The notes below the pieces were generated by a model. It did no database searches. It saw nothing but the letters and a program-made list of their open reading frames with translations, and had not been told where the DNA came from. A program made the position numbers and the translations under genes. This document shows, piece by piece, positions 15,219-24,132 of a DNA stretch of 64,000 nucleotides (the first letter of the stretch is position 1; the number at the start of each line of letters is the position of its first letter). The stretch comes from Flavobacterium sp. LC2016-01 (lineage in GTDB: Bacteria; Bacteroidota; Bacteroidia; Flavobacteriales; Flavobacteriaceae): positions 310,001 through 374,000 of the forward strand of contig NZ_WMIC01000005.1 in NCBI RefSeq assembly GCF_009711135.1. Direction: 5' to 3'.

Positions 15219-16196
15219 TTAATCTAATGACTGATTTTCTTGGTTGGCCATATGCGAAATTGCGACATATTCTACAGCCGAAATATTTCCGTAATAAAAA
15301 TTAAGCGGATTTACGACTTTTCCGTCTTTATGGACTTCATAATGACAATGCGGACCTTCAGATCTTCCTGTGCTTCCCACATATCCAATCACATCGCCGC
15401 GTTTAACATGCTGTCCCGGTCTGCAGTTGTATTTGCTTAAATGCGCATATAAACTTTCGTAGCCAAAACCATGCCTGATTACGACATGATTTCCAAATCC
15501 AGAAGCGGAGTTGTCAGCTCTTGCGACTACACCATCGCCGGTAGCATATACTGGAGAACCTGTGTTTGCGGTGAAATCCATTCCGTTATGCATTTTTCTT
15601 ACTTTTGTGAAAGGGTCAATTCTGTATCCAAAACCTGAAGCTACTCGTTTTAAATTTTCATTTTGAACGGGCTGAATTGCCGGAATCGCTAATAGTAAAT
15701 TACCCTTTACACTGGCTAATTTCAATATTTCATCTAATGATTTGGATTGAATTGCTAATGCTTTCGAAAGTTTGTCAATACGTTTTGTGGTATTTAAAAC
15801 CAATTGCGAATTGTTATAACCTTCCAAATTTTTATATCTTTTCGGATCTCTAAAACCTTCTTTTCGAATCGAATCTGGAATTTCGGCTTTATTAAAATAA
15901 ACACGATAAATATTATTGTCTCGCTCTTCTAATGCGTCAGCGACATCATCAATTTCATCCATTTTTTTGTTTAAAATCGCATATTGCAGTTTTAAATTCT
16001 CAATTTCACGTGTTTGTAAACGATCTTTTGGGGTTTCAAAATAAGGGGTGTTGATTAAAAGTACAAAAACTAAAAATCCGAATAAAGCTGAGGCCAGCAA
16101 AAACAGCAGCGCATACCCGATTTTGATTCTTTTTCTGGTTTTTATTTTTGTATAAGCCAGATTTTCTGAGTCGTAATAATATTTTACTTTCGCCAT
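15219..16196 (-). CDS. M23 family murein endopeptidase, membrane-anchored
   Basis: A 325-residue periplasmic peptidoglycan hydrolase of the LytM/M23 family. A cytoplasmic N-terminus of 25 residues is followed by a membrane segment (about 28-50), a coiled-coil stretch (about 60-175) and the peptidase domain (about 190-300). Zinc ligands are visible in MHNGMDF and in HCHYEVH, with GDGVVARADN and VIRHGFGYESLYAH between them. In this class the coiled coil often sets partner interactions with divisome or elongasome factors. It is followed by a merR gene on the same strand and faces alaS divergently. Confidence 0.93.
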   Translation of the reverse strand: MAKVKYYYDSENLAYTKIKTRKRIKIGYALLFLLASALFGFLVFVLLINTPYFETPKDRLQTREIENLKLQYAILNKKMDEIDDVADALEERDNNIYRVYFNKAEIPDSIRKEGFRDPKRYKNLEGYNNSQLVLNTTKRIDKLSKALAIQSKSLDEILKLASVKGNLLLAIPAIQPVQNENLKRVASGFGYRIDPFTKVRKMHNGMDFTANTGSPVYATGDGVVARADNSASGFGNHVVIRHGFGYESLYAHLSKYNCRPGQHVKRGDVIGYVGSTGRSEGPHCHYEVHKDGKVVNPLNFYYGNISAVEYVAISHMANQENQSLD

Positions 16197-16210
16197 ATTT
16201 TAAAATACGC

Positions 16211-16285
16211 TATTTTTGCACCTTGTAAAATAGGTTAGTCGAATAAAACTGCTAAATGTTTCAGTTATCCGACACTTTTTTTTTG
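16211..16285 (+). ncRNA. Candidate short RNA or promoter-proximal terminator upstream of alaS
   Basis: TATTTTTG (16211-16218) fits the TAnnTTTG box on the plus strand. Twenty bases further an imperfect hairpin (16238-16273; arms starting GTCG and ending CGAC) is followed by ten T (16276-16285). A transcript of about 60 nt would start and stop here, 190 bases before alaS. It could be a small RNA, an early terminator in the alaS leader, or chance in AT-rich DNA. Confidence 0.35.
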
Positions 16286-16427
16286 CAAGGATTAATGATT
16301 AGATATTGGGGCTATTTTATCATTAGATAATGCGCAAAATAGACAATTTATTGTTTAAATTATTAAGTTTTTTAATTTCATTTTAAAAACTTAACGCATC
16401 ATCAAATGAATTAATTATCTAATTATC

Positions 16428-16461
16428 TAGTTATCAAATTGACACATTAAATTGACACATT
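16428..16461 (+). repeat. AATTGACACATT short repeat upstream of alaS
   Basis: AATTGACACATT occurs twice with a 13-base step (16438 and 16451), after ATTATCTA repeats. Related blocks (GGCACATT, TTGACAAATTTTCTAATTA) lie at 46557-46593 and 46690-46742. Confidence 0.55.
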
Positions 16462-16474
16462 TTCTAATTTTAAT

Positions 16475-19105
16475 ATGAAATCACAAGACGTACGTAAACA
16501 ATTTTTAGATTTTTTTGAGAGTAAAGGACATACAATTGTTCCTTCAGCTCCTATTGTGCTTAAAGACGACCCAACCTTAATGTTCAATAACTCGGGAATG
16601 GCCCAGTTTAAAGAATTTTTCTTAGGGAACGGAACTCCAAAAAGTCCTAGAATAGCCGATACGCAAAAATGTCTTCGTGTTTCAGGAAAACATAACGATC
16701 TTGAAGAAGTAGGTATCGATACGTATCACCACACGATGTTTGAGATGCTTGGAAACTGGTCTTTTGGAGATTATTTCAAAAAAGAAGCCATCAACTGGGC
16801 TTGGGAATTATTGACAGAAGTTTATAAAATTCCGAAAGAAAATCTATATGTTTCTGTTTTTGAAGGAAGCAAAGAAGATAATGTTCCTTTTGATCAGGAA
16901 GCTTGGGATATCTGGAAAACATTAATCGACGAAGACCGAATTATTCTTGGAAATAAAAAAGATAATTTTTGGGAGATGGGAGATCAGGGGCCATGCGGAC
17001 CTTGTTCTGAAATTCACGTTGATTTACGTACTCCGGAAGAAAAAGCTGAAGTTTCTGGAAAAAGTTTGGTAAACAACGATCACCCGCAAGTAGTTGAAAT
17101 CTGGAATAATGTATTCATGGAATTCAATCGTAAAGCGGACGGTTCTCTTGAAAAACTTCCTGCACAACACGTTGATACCGGAATGGGATTTGAGCGTTTG
17201 TGTATGGCTTTACAAGGAAAAACATCAAATTATGATACCGATGTTTTCATGCCTTTGATTCGAGAAATTGAAACCATTACTGGAGCAAATTATACTGTAA
17301 AAGCTTCAAACGAAGCAGAAGATAAAGTAAATATCGCCATTCGTGTTGTGGCAGATCACGTTCGTGCTGTAGCTTTTGCTATTGCAGACGGGCAATTGCC
17401 ATCTAACACTGGAGCAGGTTATGTAATTCGTAGAATTTTGCGTCGTGCAATTCGTTACGGATTTACTTTCTTAGGAACAAAAGAACCTTTTATTTATAAA
17501 TTGGTGGAGACTTTAAGCGAGCAGATGGGAGATTCTTTCCCTGAAATCAGAACGCAGAAAGCACTTTGTTCGAATGTTATCCGTGAAGAAGAAAACTCTT
17601 TCTTGCGTACGCTTGATCAAGGATTAATTCTTTTAGATGCTGTAATTTTAAATAATTCAGGAGACACAATCGACGGTAAAAAAGCATTTGAATTGTATGA
17701 TACTTACGGATTTCCAATCGATTTAACGGCTTTGATTCTTTCTGAAAAAGGATTGAAATTAGACGAAGCTGGATTCCAGGAACAATTACAGTTACAAAAA
17801 GAAAGATCTCGTGCTGCATCAAAAGTAACGGCTGGAGACTGGAACGTAATTGTAGAAGATGATATTCAGGAATTTGTTGGATATGACAGATTATCACAAC
17901 AGGTGAAAATCACAAAATACCGTAGAGTTGACAGCGTAAAAGATGGAGAAATCTATCAATTGGTTTTCAATGCAACGCCATTTTACGGAGAAAGTGGAGG
18001 TCAGACAGGTGACAAAGGATATTTAGAATCTCAAAACGGAGATATCACTTATATCATTGATACTAAGAAAGAAAACAACCAAACGATACATTTAACACAA
18101 TCGTTGCCAGAAAATATTACAGCAACTTTTAATGCAGTTGTTGATGCAAATCAAAGAGCTAAAACTTCTTCAAACCACTCGGCTACGCACTTATTGCACC
18201 AAGGTTTGCGTAAGATTTTAGGAACGCATATTGAACAAAAAGGTTCGATGGTTCGTAATGCTTCATTGCGTTTTGACTTTTCTCACTTCTCTAAAGTTTC
18301 TGATGAAGAATTATTAGAGGTTGAAAACTTTGTAAATGCAAGAATCCGTGAGAGTTTGCCATTGATCGAAAAAAGAGCAATTCCGAAAGAACAGGCTCTT
18401 GAAGATGGAGCAATTGCTTTGTTTGGAGAGAAATACGGTGATTTAGTTCGTACCATTAAATTTGGTGATTCTGTTGAGTTATGCGGAGGAACACACGTTG
18501 CAAACACATCTGATATCTGGCATTTCAAAATTGTTTCAGAAGGCGCTGTTGCAGCTGGAATCAGAAGAATTGAAGCGATTACAAGTGAAGCTGCAAAAGA
18601 ATATTTTGAGTCTCAGGCTGTTTCTTTAAGCGAAATTAAAGAAGCACTTAAAAATGCTCAGGATCCTGTAAAATCGATTTTGGCTTTACAAGATGAAAAT
18701 GCACAGCTGAAAAAGCAATTGGAAGTTTTATTGAAAGATAAAGCGAAAAACATGAAAGCTGATTTGGCTAAAGAATTACAAGAAATCAACGGAGTTCAAT
18801 TCTTAGCAAAACAAGTAGATTTAAATCCGGAAGGAGCAAAAGATTTAGCTTACGAATTAGGGAATTCATCTAAAAATCTGTTTGTAGTTTTTGCTACTGT
18901 AAACGATGGAAAACCAATGTTGACTTGTTACATTTCTAAAGAAATTGTAGCAGAGAAAAACCTAAACGCAGGACAAGTGGTTCGCGAATTAGGAAAATAT
19001 ATCCAAGGTGGAGGAGGAGGTCAGCCTTTCTTCGCAACTGCAGGAGGAAAAAATGTTGATGGAATTGCTGAGGCTTTGGCTAAGGCAGTTGATTTTGTGA
19101 AATAA
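16475..19105 (+). CDS. alaS: Alanyl-tRNA synthetase
   Basis: An 876-residue class II synthetase that charges tRNA-Ala. The catalytic domain starts [19 protein letters not shown] and contains the [17 protein letters not shown] motif 2 region and GMGFERL. The editing domain carries the zinc-type motif [11 protein letters not shown] and, later, CGGTHV. The C-terminal oligomerisation/C-Ala domain ends [15 protein letters not shown]. The length and all modules are standard. It has a 280-base upstream region with short repeats and a possible early terminator, and is followed after 49 bases by a small secreted-protein gene. Confidence 0.98.
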   Translation: MKSQDVRKQFLDFFESKGHTIVPSAPIVLKDDPTLMFNNSGMAQFKEFFLGNGTPKSPRIADTQKCLRVSGKHNDLEEVGIDTYHHTMFEMLGNWSFGDYFKKEAINWAWELLTEVYKIPKENLYVSVFEGSKEDNVPFDQEAWDIWKTLIDEDRIILGNKKDNFWEMGDQGPCGPCSEIHVDLRTPEEKAEVSGKSLVNNDHPQVVEIWNNVFMEFNRKADGSLEKLPAQHVDTGMGFERLCMALQGKTSNYDTDVFMPLIREIETITGANYTVKASNEAEDKVNIAIRVVADHVRAVAFAIADGQLPSNTGAGYVIRRILRRAIRYGFTFLGTKEPFIYKLVETLSEQMGDSFPEIRTQKALCSNVIREEENSFLRTLDQGLILLDAVILNNSGDTIDGKKAFELYDTYGFPIDLTALILSEKGLKLDEAGFQEQLQLQKERSRAASKVTAGDWNVIVEDDIQEFVGYDRLSQQVKITKYRRVDSVKDGEIYQLVFNATPFYGESGGQTGDKGYLESQNGDITYIIDTKKENNQTIHLTQSLPENITATFNAVVDANQRAKTSSNHSATHLLHQGLRKILGTHIEQKGSMVRNASLRFDFSHFSKVSDEELLEVENFVNARIRESLPLIEKRAIPKEQALEDGAIALFGEKYGDLVRTIKFGDSVELCGGTHVANTSDIWHFKIVSEGAVAAGIRRIEAITSEAAKEYFESQAVSLSEIKEALKNAQDPVKSILALQDENAQLKKQLEVLLKDKAKNMKADLAKELQEINGVQFLAKQVDLNPEGAKDLAYELGNSSKNLFVVFATVNDGKPMLTCYISKEIVAEKNLNAGQVVRELGKYIQGGGGGQPFFATAGGKNVDGIAEALAKAVDFVK

Positions 19106-19154
19106 AGATCAGTCGAAAGGTTTTCAGGTATATTAGACAACAAATTTAAATATT

Positions 19155-19733
19155 ATGTATAGAAAACTGAAACTTATAATTATTGTTTCAATTGTTTTTA
19201 CATCATTTAGTTATTCCCAAAGGTATAAGATTTATGAAGGATCATTTGAAAATTTAAATGATATTAAGTTGTTTAAAGTAGAGTTTAATTATGAAAATAT
19301 TCAGGTGCACGGTTTTGACTCTGAAGAAGATTTTTTAAAAGAAAAAATGGAGAAGAGAAAATCTGATCCAGAAAAAGCTGCAAATTTCAGACGAGATTGG
19401 TTTCTAAATAGAGAGAAATATTATAATCCGGCATTTGTAAATTATTTTAATAATTATTTTAAAAAAGGAGAGCGTAAAATTGTTGCTGATTCTGATTCTC
19501 AGTATTTAATGAAAGTAAACTTAACTTGGATTTACCCGGGCTATGCAATAGAACCAGCTAAATTATCTGCAACAATTGATTTTATTGACACAAGTAATTC
19601 GAAAAAACTACTTGTAATTCATTTTGAGAAAGTGATTGGAATAGAGAAAAAAGCAATAGAAATTAACGAATATGAAAGAGTTATTGGTGCATTTGAAAAA
19701 TTAGCCAAAAATTTAGTTATTCAATTAAAGTAA
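19155..19733 (+). CDS. Hypothetical secreted protein
   Basis: A 192-residue protein with an N-terminal signal peptide (ending FTSFSYSQ). I do not recognise a family. The mature part is charged in its first half (KEKMEKRKSDPEKAANFRRDWF) and then has alternating strands typical of a small beta-rich periplasmic domain (YLMKVNLTWIYPGY, LSATIDFIDTSNSKKLLVIHFEKV). It is on the same strand as alaS, 49 bases after it, and ends before a terminator, so read-through from alaS is possible. Confidence 0.7.
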   Translation: MYRKLKLIIIVSIVFTSFSYSQRYKIYEGSFENLNDIKLFKVEFNYENIQVHGFDSEEDFLKEKMEKRKSDPEKAANFRRDWFLNREKYYNPAFVNYFNNYFKKGERKIVADSDSQYLMKVNLTWIYPGYAIEPAKLSATIDFIDTSNSKKLLVIHFEKVIGIEKKAIEINEYERVIGAFEKLAKNLVIQLK

Positions 19734-19781
19734 TAGCCTAAGAAGACTTTTAGTAGACGAGAAAAACAAATAATAGTTAGC

Positions 19782-19817
19782 AAACCCGACAAGTTGTAAA
19801 AAACCTGTCGGGTTTTG
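19782..19817 (+). terminator. Intrinsic terminator (CCCGACA/TGTCGGG type)
   Basis: Arms AAACCCGACA and TGTCGGGTTT are followed by a T-rich end. The same stem sequence serves as terminator at 55907-55952, 56652-56682 and 61119-61154. Confidence 0.8.
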
Positions 19818-19875
19818 TATTTAATAAAAATCTGATCATTAAGTTATAAGATATCAGTTTAATATTTTTTAATTC

Positions 19876-20002
19876 AATAGCGTCCAGCTTTAGCTGGATG
19901 AAAAAGGGAAGAATTAGAAAAGGGCTTTAGCCAAACTTGGTAGTTTGGCTAAAGCCCTTCGATTTTAATTTATCATCCATCCAGCTAAAGCTGGACGCTA
20001 TT
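19876..20002. repeat. Nested palindromic element (CCAGCTTTAGCTGG type)
   Basis: Perfect outer arms of 25 bases (19876-19900 and 19978-20002; core CCAGCTTTAGCTGG) enclose a second perfect 17-bp stem (19920-19936 with 19943-19959; core GGGCTTTAGCC). It lies in a convergent gap. I recognise this as a dispersed Flavobacterium-type repeat. Confidence 0.8.
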
Positions 20003-20008
20003 CAAAAA

Positions 20009-20046
20009 ACTTAGTCCCTTAGTATCTTAGAACCTTAGAATCTTAA
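20009..20046 (+). repeat. 8-bp period CTTAG tandem repeat, copy 3
   Basis: Units ACTTAGTC, CCTTAGTA, TCTTAGAA, CCTTAGAA, TCTTAAAA in exact 8-base steps, adjoining the nested palindrome and ending 7 bases before the ABC exporter stop codon. Confidence 0.75.
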
Positions 20047-20052
20047 AAAAAA

Positions 20053-21798
20053 TTACTTACGCTCGCCAATTTGCTGGCGCCACATTGCGTAATACAATCC
20101 TTTCTCCACAATCAAATCTTCGTGTTTACCTTGCTCAATGATTTTACCTTGTTCCAGAACAAATATTCTGTCAGCATGCATAACAGTCGATAAACGGTGA
20201 GCGATTAAAACCGTAATTCTGTTTTTATCTGAAATATTTCGGATTGTAGCATTAATTTCTTCTTCGGTAATAGAATCCAAAGCAGAAGTTGCTTCATCAA
20301 AAATCAATAAATTCGGATTTCTTAAAATAGCTCTGGCAATAGATAAACGTTGTTTTTCACCGCCAGAAACTTTAATTCCGCCTTCGCCGATTGTAGTATT
20401 TAGACCATCTTCGGCACGTTTTAAAAGTTTGTCACAGCTTGCACGTTTTAAAGCATCGTATAAATCTTCATCGGTTGCATTTGGTTTTACAAACAAAAGG
20501 TTTTCACGAATTGTTCCGGAGAATAATTGTGCATCCTGTGTTACAAAACCTAATTGTTTTCTTAAACCTAATAAATCGATTTCTGTAGAATCAATGTCGT
20601 TATAAAAAACCTGACCTTCCGCAGGAGTATATAATCCAACTAATAATTTTACCAAAGTGGTTTTTCCGGAACCCGAGGGGCCAACAAATGCGACAGTCTG
20701 CCCTTGTTTAATTTCAAAATTAATATTCTCAACCGCTTTGAATTTTGCTGTTTTATGTTTGAAACTTACGTTTGAAAACAATAGCGACTGAATTGCGCCA
20801 ACATGTTTTGGATTTTTTGGACGAAATTCTTTTGGAGCATTTAATAATGTTCTGAAATTTTCCATAGAAACTTTAGTTTCATTAACGGCAATAATAAAAT
20901 TTCCAAGCTCCTGCAGTGGACCAAAAATGAAGAAAGTAAAAAAGACCATTGTCAATAAGTCACCAACAATAATTTTTCCTCCAAATAGGAAATAATACAA
21001 AGTGAAAACGACACAAGTTCTTAAAAAGTGAACGGTTGTTCCCTGTATAAAACTCAAACTTCTGATATAACGGACTTTTTCTAATTCAAGATGTAAAATT
21101 TTGAAAGTATTTAAGTTCAGACGTTTTTCTTCCTGATACGTTAAACCAAGACTTTTTACCAATTCAATATTTCGCAAACTTTCTGTTGTTGAACCTGCCA
21201 AAGCATTTGTCTGATTCACAATTTTTTTCGAAACGACTTTGATCTTTTTGCCTAGATAAGAACTTACTAAAGCAATAATTGGGGCTGTTACCAAAAAGAT
21301 AAGTGAGATACGAAAATCAATTCGGGCAACGTATACAATTACAAATATGAACCCAATAATAGTCTGAAAAATTAAAGAAATTGAAAGCGTAATCAATTTC
21401 TCTGAATCAGAACGTACTTTGGTTAATTTGCTTAAAGTTTCACCGCTTCGCTGATCTTCAAATTCGGCATAAGGCAAGTCTAGTGATTTTTTAATTCCGT
21501 CGGTATACATTTGAGCGCCAGTTCGCTGAATCACTATATTAGTGAAATAATCCTGAAAGTTTTTGGTAATTCTGGAAATCATGGCAGCACCAAGCGATAG
21601 ACCAAGCCAGAAGGATAAAGATTTAATAAAACCAGCGGCGTTTCCTTCATATTTATGCAAGCCAACACCGCAATCCTGCATTAATTTACCGGTAATAATA
21701 GAATCTGATAAACTGAAACAAATGTTTATTGAAGCCATAATCAAAGCAAAAAACAAAAGCATTTTGTGTCTGATTATATAAGAATATAATAATTTCAT
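20053..21798 (-). CDS. ABC exporter, fused permease and ATPase
   Basis: A 581-residue half-transporter of the MsbA/lipid-drug exporter class that works as a homodimer. Six membrane helices occupy about residues 10-310. The ATPase domain (about 335-575) shows Walker A GPSGSGKTT, the signature SGGEKQRLSIARAIL, Walker B LLIFDEATSALD and H-loop IAHRLS. The start at MKLLYSYIIRHK is preferred over an upstream TTG at 21837, because a TAnnTTTG box (21832-21825) lies between the two. The substrate is not evident; it stands alone. Confidence 0.93.
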   Translation of the reverse strand: MKLLYSYIIRHKMLLFFALIMASINICFSLSDSIITGKLMQDCGVGLHKYEGNAAGFIKSLSFWLGLSLGAAMISRITKNFQDYFTNIVIQRTGAQMYTDGIKKSLDLPYAEFEDQRSGETLSKLTKVRSDSEKLITLSISLIFQTIIGFIFVIVYVARIDFRISLIFLVTAPIIALVSSYLGKKIKVVSKKIVNQTNALAGSTTESLRNIELVKSLGLTYQEEKRLNLNTFKILHLELEKVRYIRSLSFIQGTTVHFLRTCVVFTLYYFLFGGKIIVGDLLTMVFFTFFIFGPLQELGNFIIAVNETKVSMENFRTLLNAPKEFRPKNPKHVGAIQSLLFSNVSFKHKTAKFKAVENINFEIKQGQTVAFVGPSGSGKTTLVKLLVGLYTPAEGQVFYNDIDSTEIDLLGLRKQLGFVTQDAQLFSGTIRENLLFVKPNATDEDLYDALKRASCDKLLKRAEDGLNTTIGEGGIKVSGGEKQRLSIARAILRNPNLLIFDEATSALDSITEEEINATIRNISDKNRITVLIAHRLSTVMHADRIFVLEQGKIIEQGKHEDLIVEKGLYYAMWRQQIGERK

Positions 21799-21824
21799 AT
21801 GATTTTTTAGAAAAGTGGAAGATG

Positions 21825-21832
21825 CAAAAGTA
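21825..21832 (-). promoter_or_regulatory. -7 box of the ABC exporter gene
   Basis: TACTTTTG on the minus strand, 27 bases before the proposed ATG. It supports the shorter start. The 300 bases from here to the next gene hold no other recognisable feature except that gene's own -7 box. Confidence 0.6.
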
Positions 21833-22140
21833 AGCAATTGTTTGGGTTTGTAAAGTTGATTTATGTTATTTAAAATGTAATTTTTTTATGCTTGAAATTA
21901 TTTGTGCTTTTTTGAAGACTTATAGGTTTGAAATTTTCAAGAAACTTTTTTTTAAACTTTTGAATGATAATTAAAAGTAAGAAAATGATTATTTTTTTTA
22001 GCACTGTATTTTGCTTTGGCTAAATTTTTACGCATTTAATTTTTTAAATATGTTGCTTGTTTTTAGAGTGTTAAAAAGGGATCAATTGTATTCTGCGTTT
22101 TGATTATGGAAACCCGTAAGGCTTTAATTTTTGATTGTGC

Positions 22141-22148
22141 TAGGTTTG
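22141..22148 (+). promoter_or_regulatory. -7 box of lipoprotein paralog 1
   Basis: TAGGTTTG fits TAnnTTTG and lies 28 bases before the ATG at 22176. It excludes the upstream in-frame start at 22131. Confidence 0.5.
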
Positions 22149-22175
22149 CGTATTAACAAATTTATCCAAATCAAA

Positions 22176-22910
22176 ATGAAAAAAATTCTATGTCTTTTCG
22201 GAGCTTTGACTCTATTATTAAATTCGTGTTCTAGCGATGATTCCCCTTCTTCTGATCTTGTTTTACTAAAGAAAACTGTTGTTACAAATTCTGATGGAGA
22301 AAAACTTACAATTAATTACAAATATGACGGCAATAAAATAGTAAGCGCCATAGATGATTCAGGAGATACAAATCTATATTACACTTACACAGGAGATTTA
22401 ATTACTAAAATAGAGTTTAAATATCCTGATGGGAAAATCGATCAGATCAATACCTTTTCTTATAATGCAGAAGGAAAATTAACAACTTTTGTGAGAGTAG
22501 AACCAAATATTGATTGGGGACATAAAGAAGTTTATACATACAATACCGATGGTACAATTTCGGTTAAGTCCTATAGTGGAGATAGTAAAACTCAAACAGG
22601 TGGTAGTGTTACATCAACAATTAAATTCGTTGATGGTGAAGTAAGTGAGATCATAGCAATTACTGCAAATCAACCAGATCATAAATATACATACGACAAT
22701 AAAAACAATCCGACCAAAAATATTTTAGGAATGGATAAAATTGCATTTGTTGATGGTGAAGGAAATGGAGTAAAATTTAACATTTTAACAGATACAGCAG
22801 ATGGTGATTTGTGGACAAAAAGCACTTTTACCTATAATGACCAAGGATATCCAACAAAAGAAGTTGATAAAGGATCTGACAGTTTAGGTACGTCGGAGTA
22901 CTTCTATTAA
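22176..22910 (+). CDS. YD-repeat-like lipoprotein, paralog 1
   Basis: A 244-residue lipoprotein with lipobox LLLNSC (C18) followed by SSDD, which in Bacteroidota can favour surface export. The mature part consists of repeated short strands of the form YKYDGNKIVS, YTYTGDLITKI, FSYNAEGKLT, YTYNTDGTIS, FTYNDQGYPTKE, resembling YD/Rhs-type repeats seen singly in many Bacteroidota lipoproteins. It ends SEYFY. Paralogs lie at 23331 and 25668. The short start is supported by the signal peptide and the promoter. The function is unknown. Confidence 0.82.
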   Translation: MKKILCLFGALTLLLNSCSSDDSPSSDLVLLKKTVVTNSDGEKLTINYKYDGNKIVSAIDDSGDTNLYYTYTGDLITKIEFKYPDGKIDQINTFSYNAEGKLTTFVRVEPNIDWGHKEVYTYNTDGTISVKSYSGDSKTQTGGSVTSTIKFVDGEVSEIIAITANQPDHKYTYDNKNNPTKNILGMDKIAFVDGEGNGVKFNILTDTADGDLWTKSTFTYNDQGYPTKEVDKGSDSLGTSEYFY

Positions 22911-22932
22911 TAACCAGATTGTTTCAATTATA

Positions 22933-22959
22933 AAAGCCAGATTTTATCTGGCTTTTTTT
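22933..22959 (+). terminator. Intrinsic terminator of lipoprotein paralog 1
   Basis: Arms AAAGCCAGAT and ATCTGGCTTT with a T run after the stem. Confidence 0.85.
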
Positions 22960-22999
22960 AGTTCTAAAAATAATTGAAATCTTTGGAAGACGCTTAGCA

Positions 23000-23107
23000 A
23001 TGCAATAAGGAACCCAAACCCCAATTTCAAAAAGTAACACCGCAATCAATTATAATGAAAAAGTATTTGCTTCTGTTTTTTTTAGAAAAATTTTTGAGAA
23101 AAAACTT
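23000..23107 (+). pseudogene. Decayed 5' end of a GSCFA gene
   Basis: About 105 bases align with the first 110 bases of the intact GSCFA gene at 26547, including AACCCAAA and the identical stretch CCAATTTCAAAAAGTAA, then TTATAAT and AGAAAA..GAGAAA. Frameshifts and stops break the reading frame. The bases just upstream of both ATGs also resemble each other (AAAAATAA..GAAAT). The distance from the preceding lipoprotein stop is 90 bases here and 109 bases at the intact copy, which points to a tandem duplication of lipoprotein plus GSCFA start. The rest of the gap to 23330 shows nothing else. Confidence 0.65.
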
Positions 23108-23330
23108 GTTTATTTTTTATCACACATAATTATGGTAAGACTTTTTTTAAAAAAGGCCGAAATATTTAAGTGCTGTCTACTAGTGAGTTATGTTTTTGTT
23201 TCTTGTTTTTTCCTTTAAGTTTATACCAACATAAGTTTTTTTACTATTAAAATAAGTCAAATTTTTAACATCGTTTAGGTCATTTTTTATTTAAGTTTAA
23301 GTCACCACTAACAAATTGACCTAGACGAAA

Positions 23331-24077
23331 ATGAAAAAGATAGTATACCTTTTCGGTATTTTAGCTTTGTTGGCTTCCTGTTCAAACGAAGAGTCATACC
23401 CTAATTCAACGGAACCTATTTTACTTAAAAAACAAGTTATAACCAATTCAGAAGGAAAGCTTGTAATAAACTATCAGTACGAAGCAAATAAAATTGTAAG
23501 CGTGATTGATGATTCTGGAGAACTAAATCTTTTTTATACTTATACTGGGGATCAAATTGCTCAAATAGATTTTAAGACACTAAACGGAACAGTCCAGCAA
23601 GTGAATACTTTTATTTATAATGATGATGGAAAATTGGCGTCATTTTTAAAAATACAATCTGAAATTGTTAACGGATCAGTTATAAAAACAGGATACAGAG
23701 AAGTTTATACTTATACTGCAAATGATGAAATTTCGGTACAATCTTACCGTGGAGATGCTGTTTCTCAAGTTTTGGATGCTGGAACTTTTGTGATAAAATT
23801 TACTGACGGAAATGTGAGCGAAATTGTTGGTGTAAACGCATCAAATCATAAATATGTTTTTGATAATAAAAAGAATTTTTCTAAAAACATTTTAGGAATG
23901 GATAAAATTGCATTTGCGGACGGTGAAAGCAATGGAGTTTATAACAATGAAATTTCGGATATTATAGCTGGCGCTAAAGCATCTTCACATTCTTATGTTT
24001 ATAATAGTGAAGGTTATCCAATAAGCAGTACCGATAATGAAAATGGAGAAAGCTATTCTTCAGAGTATTTCTACTAA
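23331..24077 (+). CDS. YD-repeat-like lipoprotein, paralog 2
   Basis: A 248-residue lipoprotein with lipobox LLASC (C17). It is closely similar to paralog 1 through the whole length: LLKKQVITNSEG, IVSVIDDSGELNLFYTYTGD, the shared NILGMDKIAF, and the same SSEYFY end. YD-like strands recur at about 25-residue spacing. A convergent astacin-like gene follows on the opposite strand. No enzyme motif is visible, and the function is unknown. The pair with paralog 1 looks like a recent duplication. Confidence 0.82.
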   Translation: MKKIVYLFGILALLASCSNEESYPNSTEPILLKKQVITNSEGKLVINYQYEANKIVSVIDDSGELNLFYTYTGDQIAQIDFKTLNGTVQQVNTFIYNDDGKLASFLKIQSEIVNGSVIKTGYREVYTYTANDEISVQSYRGDAVSQVLDAGTFVIKFTDGNVSEIVGVNASNHKYVFDNKKNFSKNILGMDKIAFADGESNGVYNNEISDIIAGAKASSHSYVYNSEGYPISSTDNENGESYSSEYFY

Positions 24078-24132
24078 GAATAAGGATCAGAGTTCCAAAC
24101 GTAATAAAAATGGAGTTTTTGCACTTGCTAAA

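Noticed and set aside
21799..21837. TTG start for the ABC exporter
   Set aside because: The -7 promoter box lies downstream of it.
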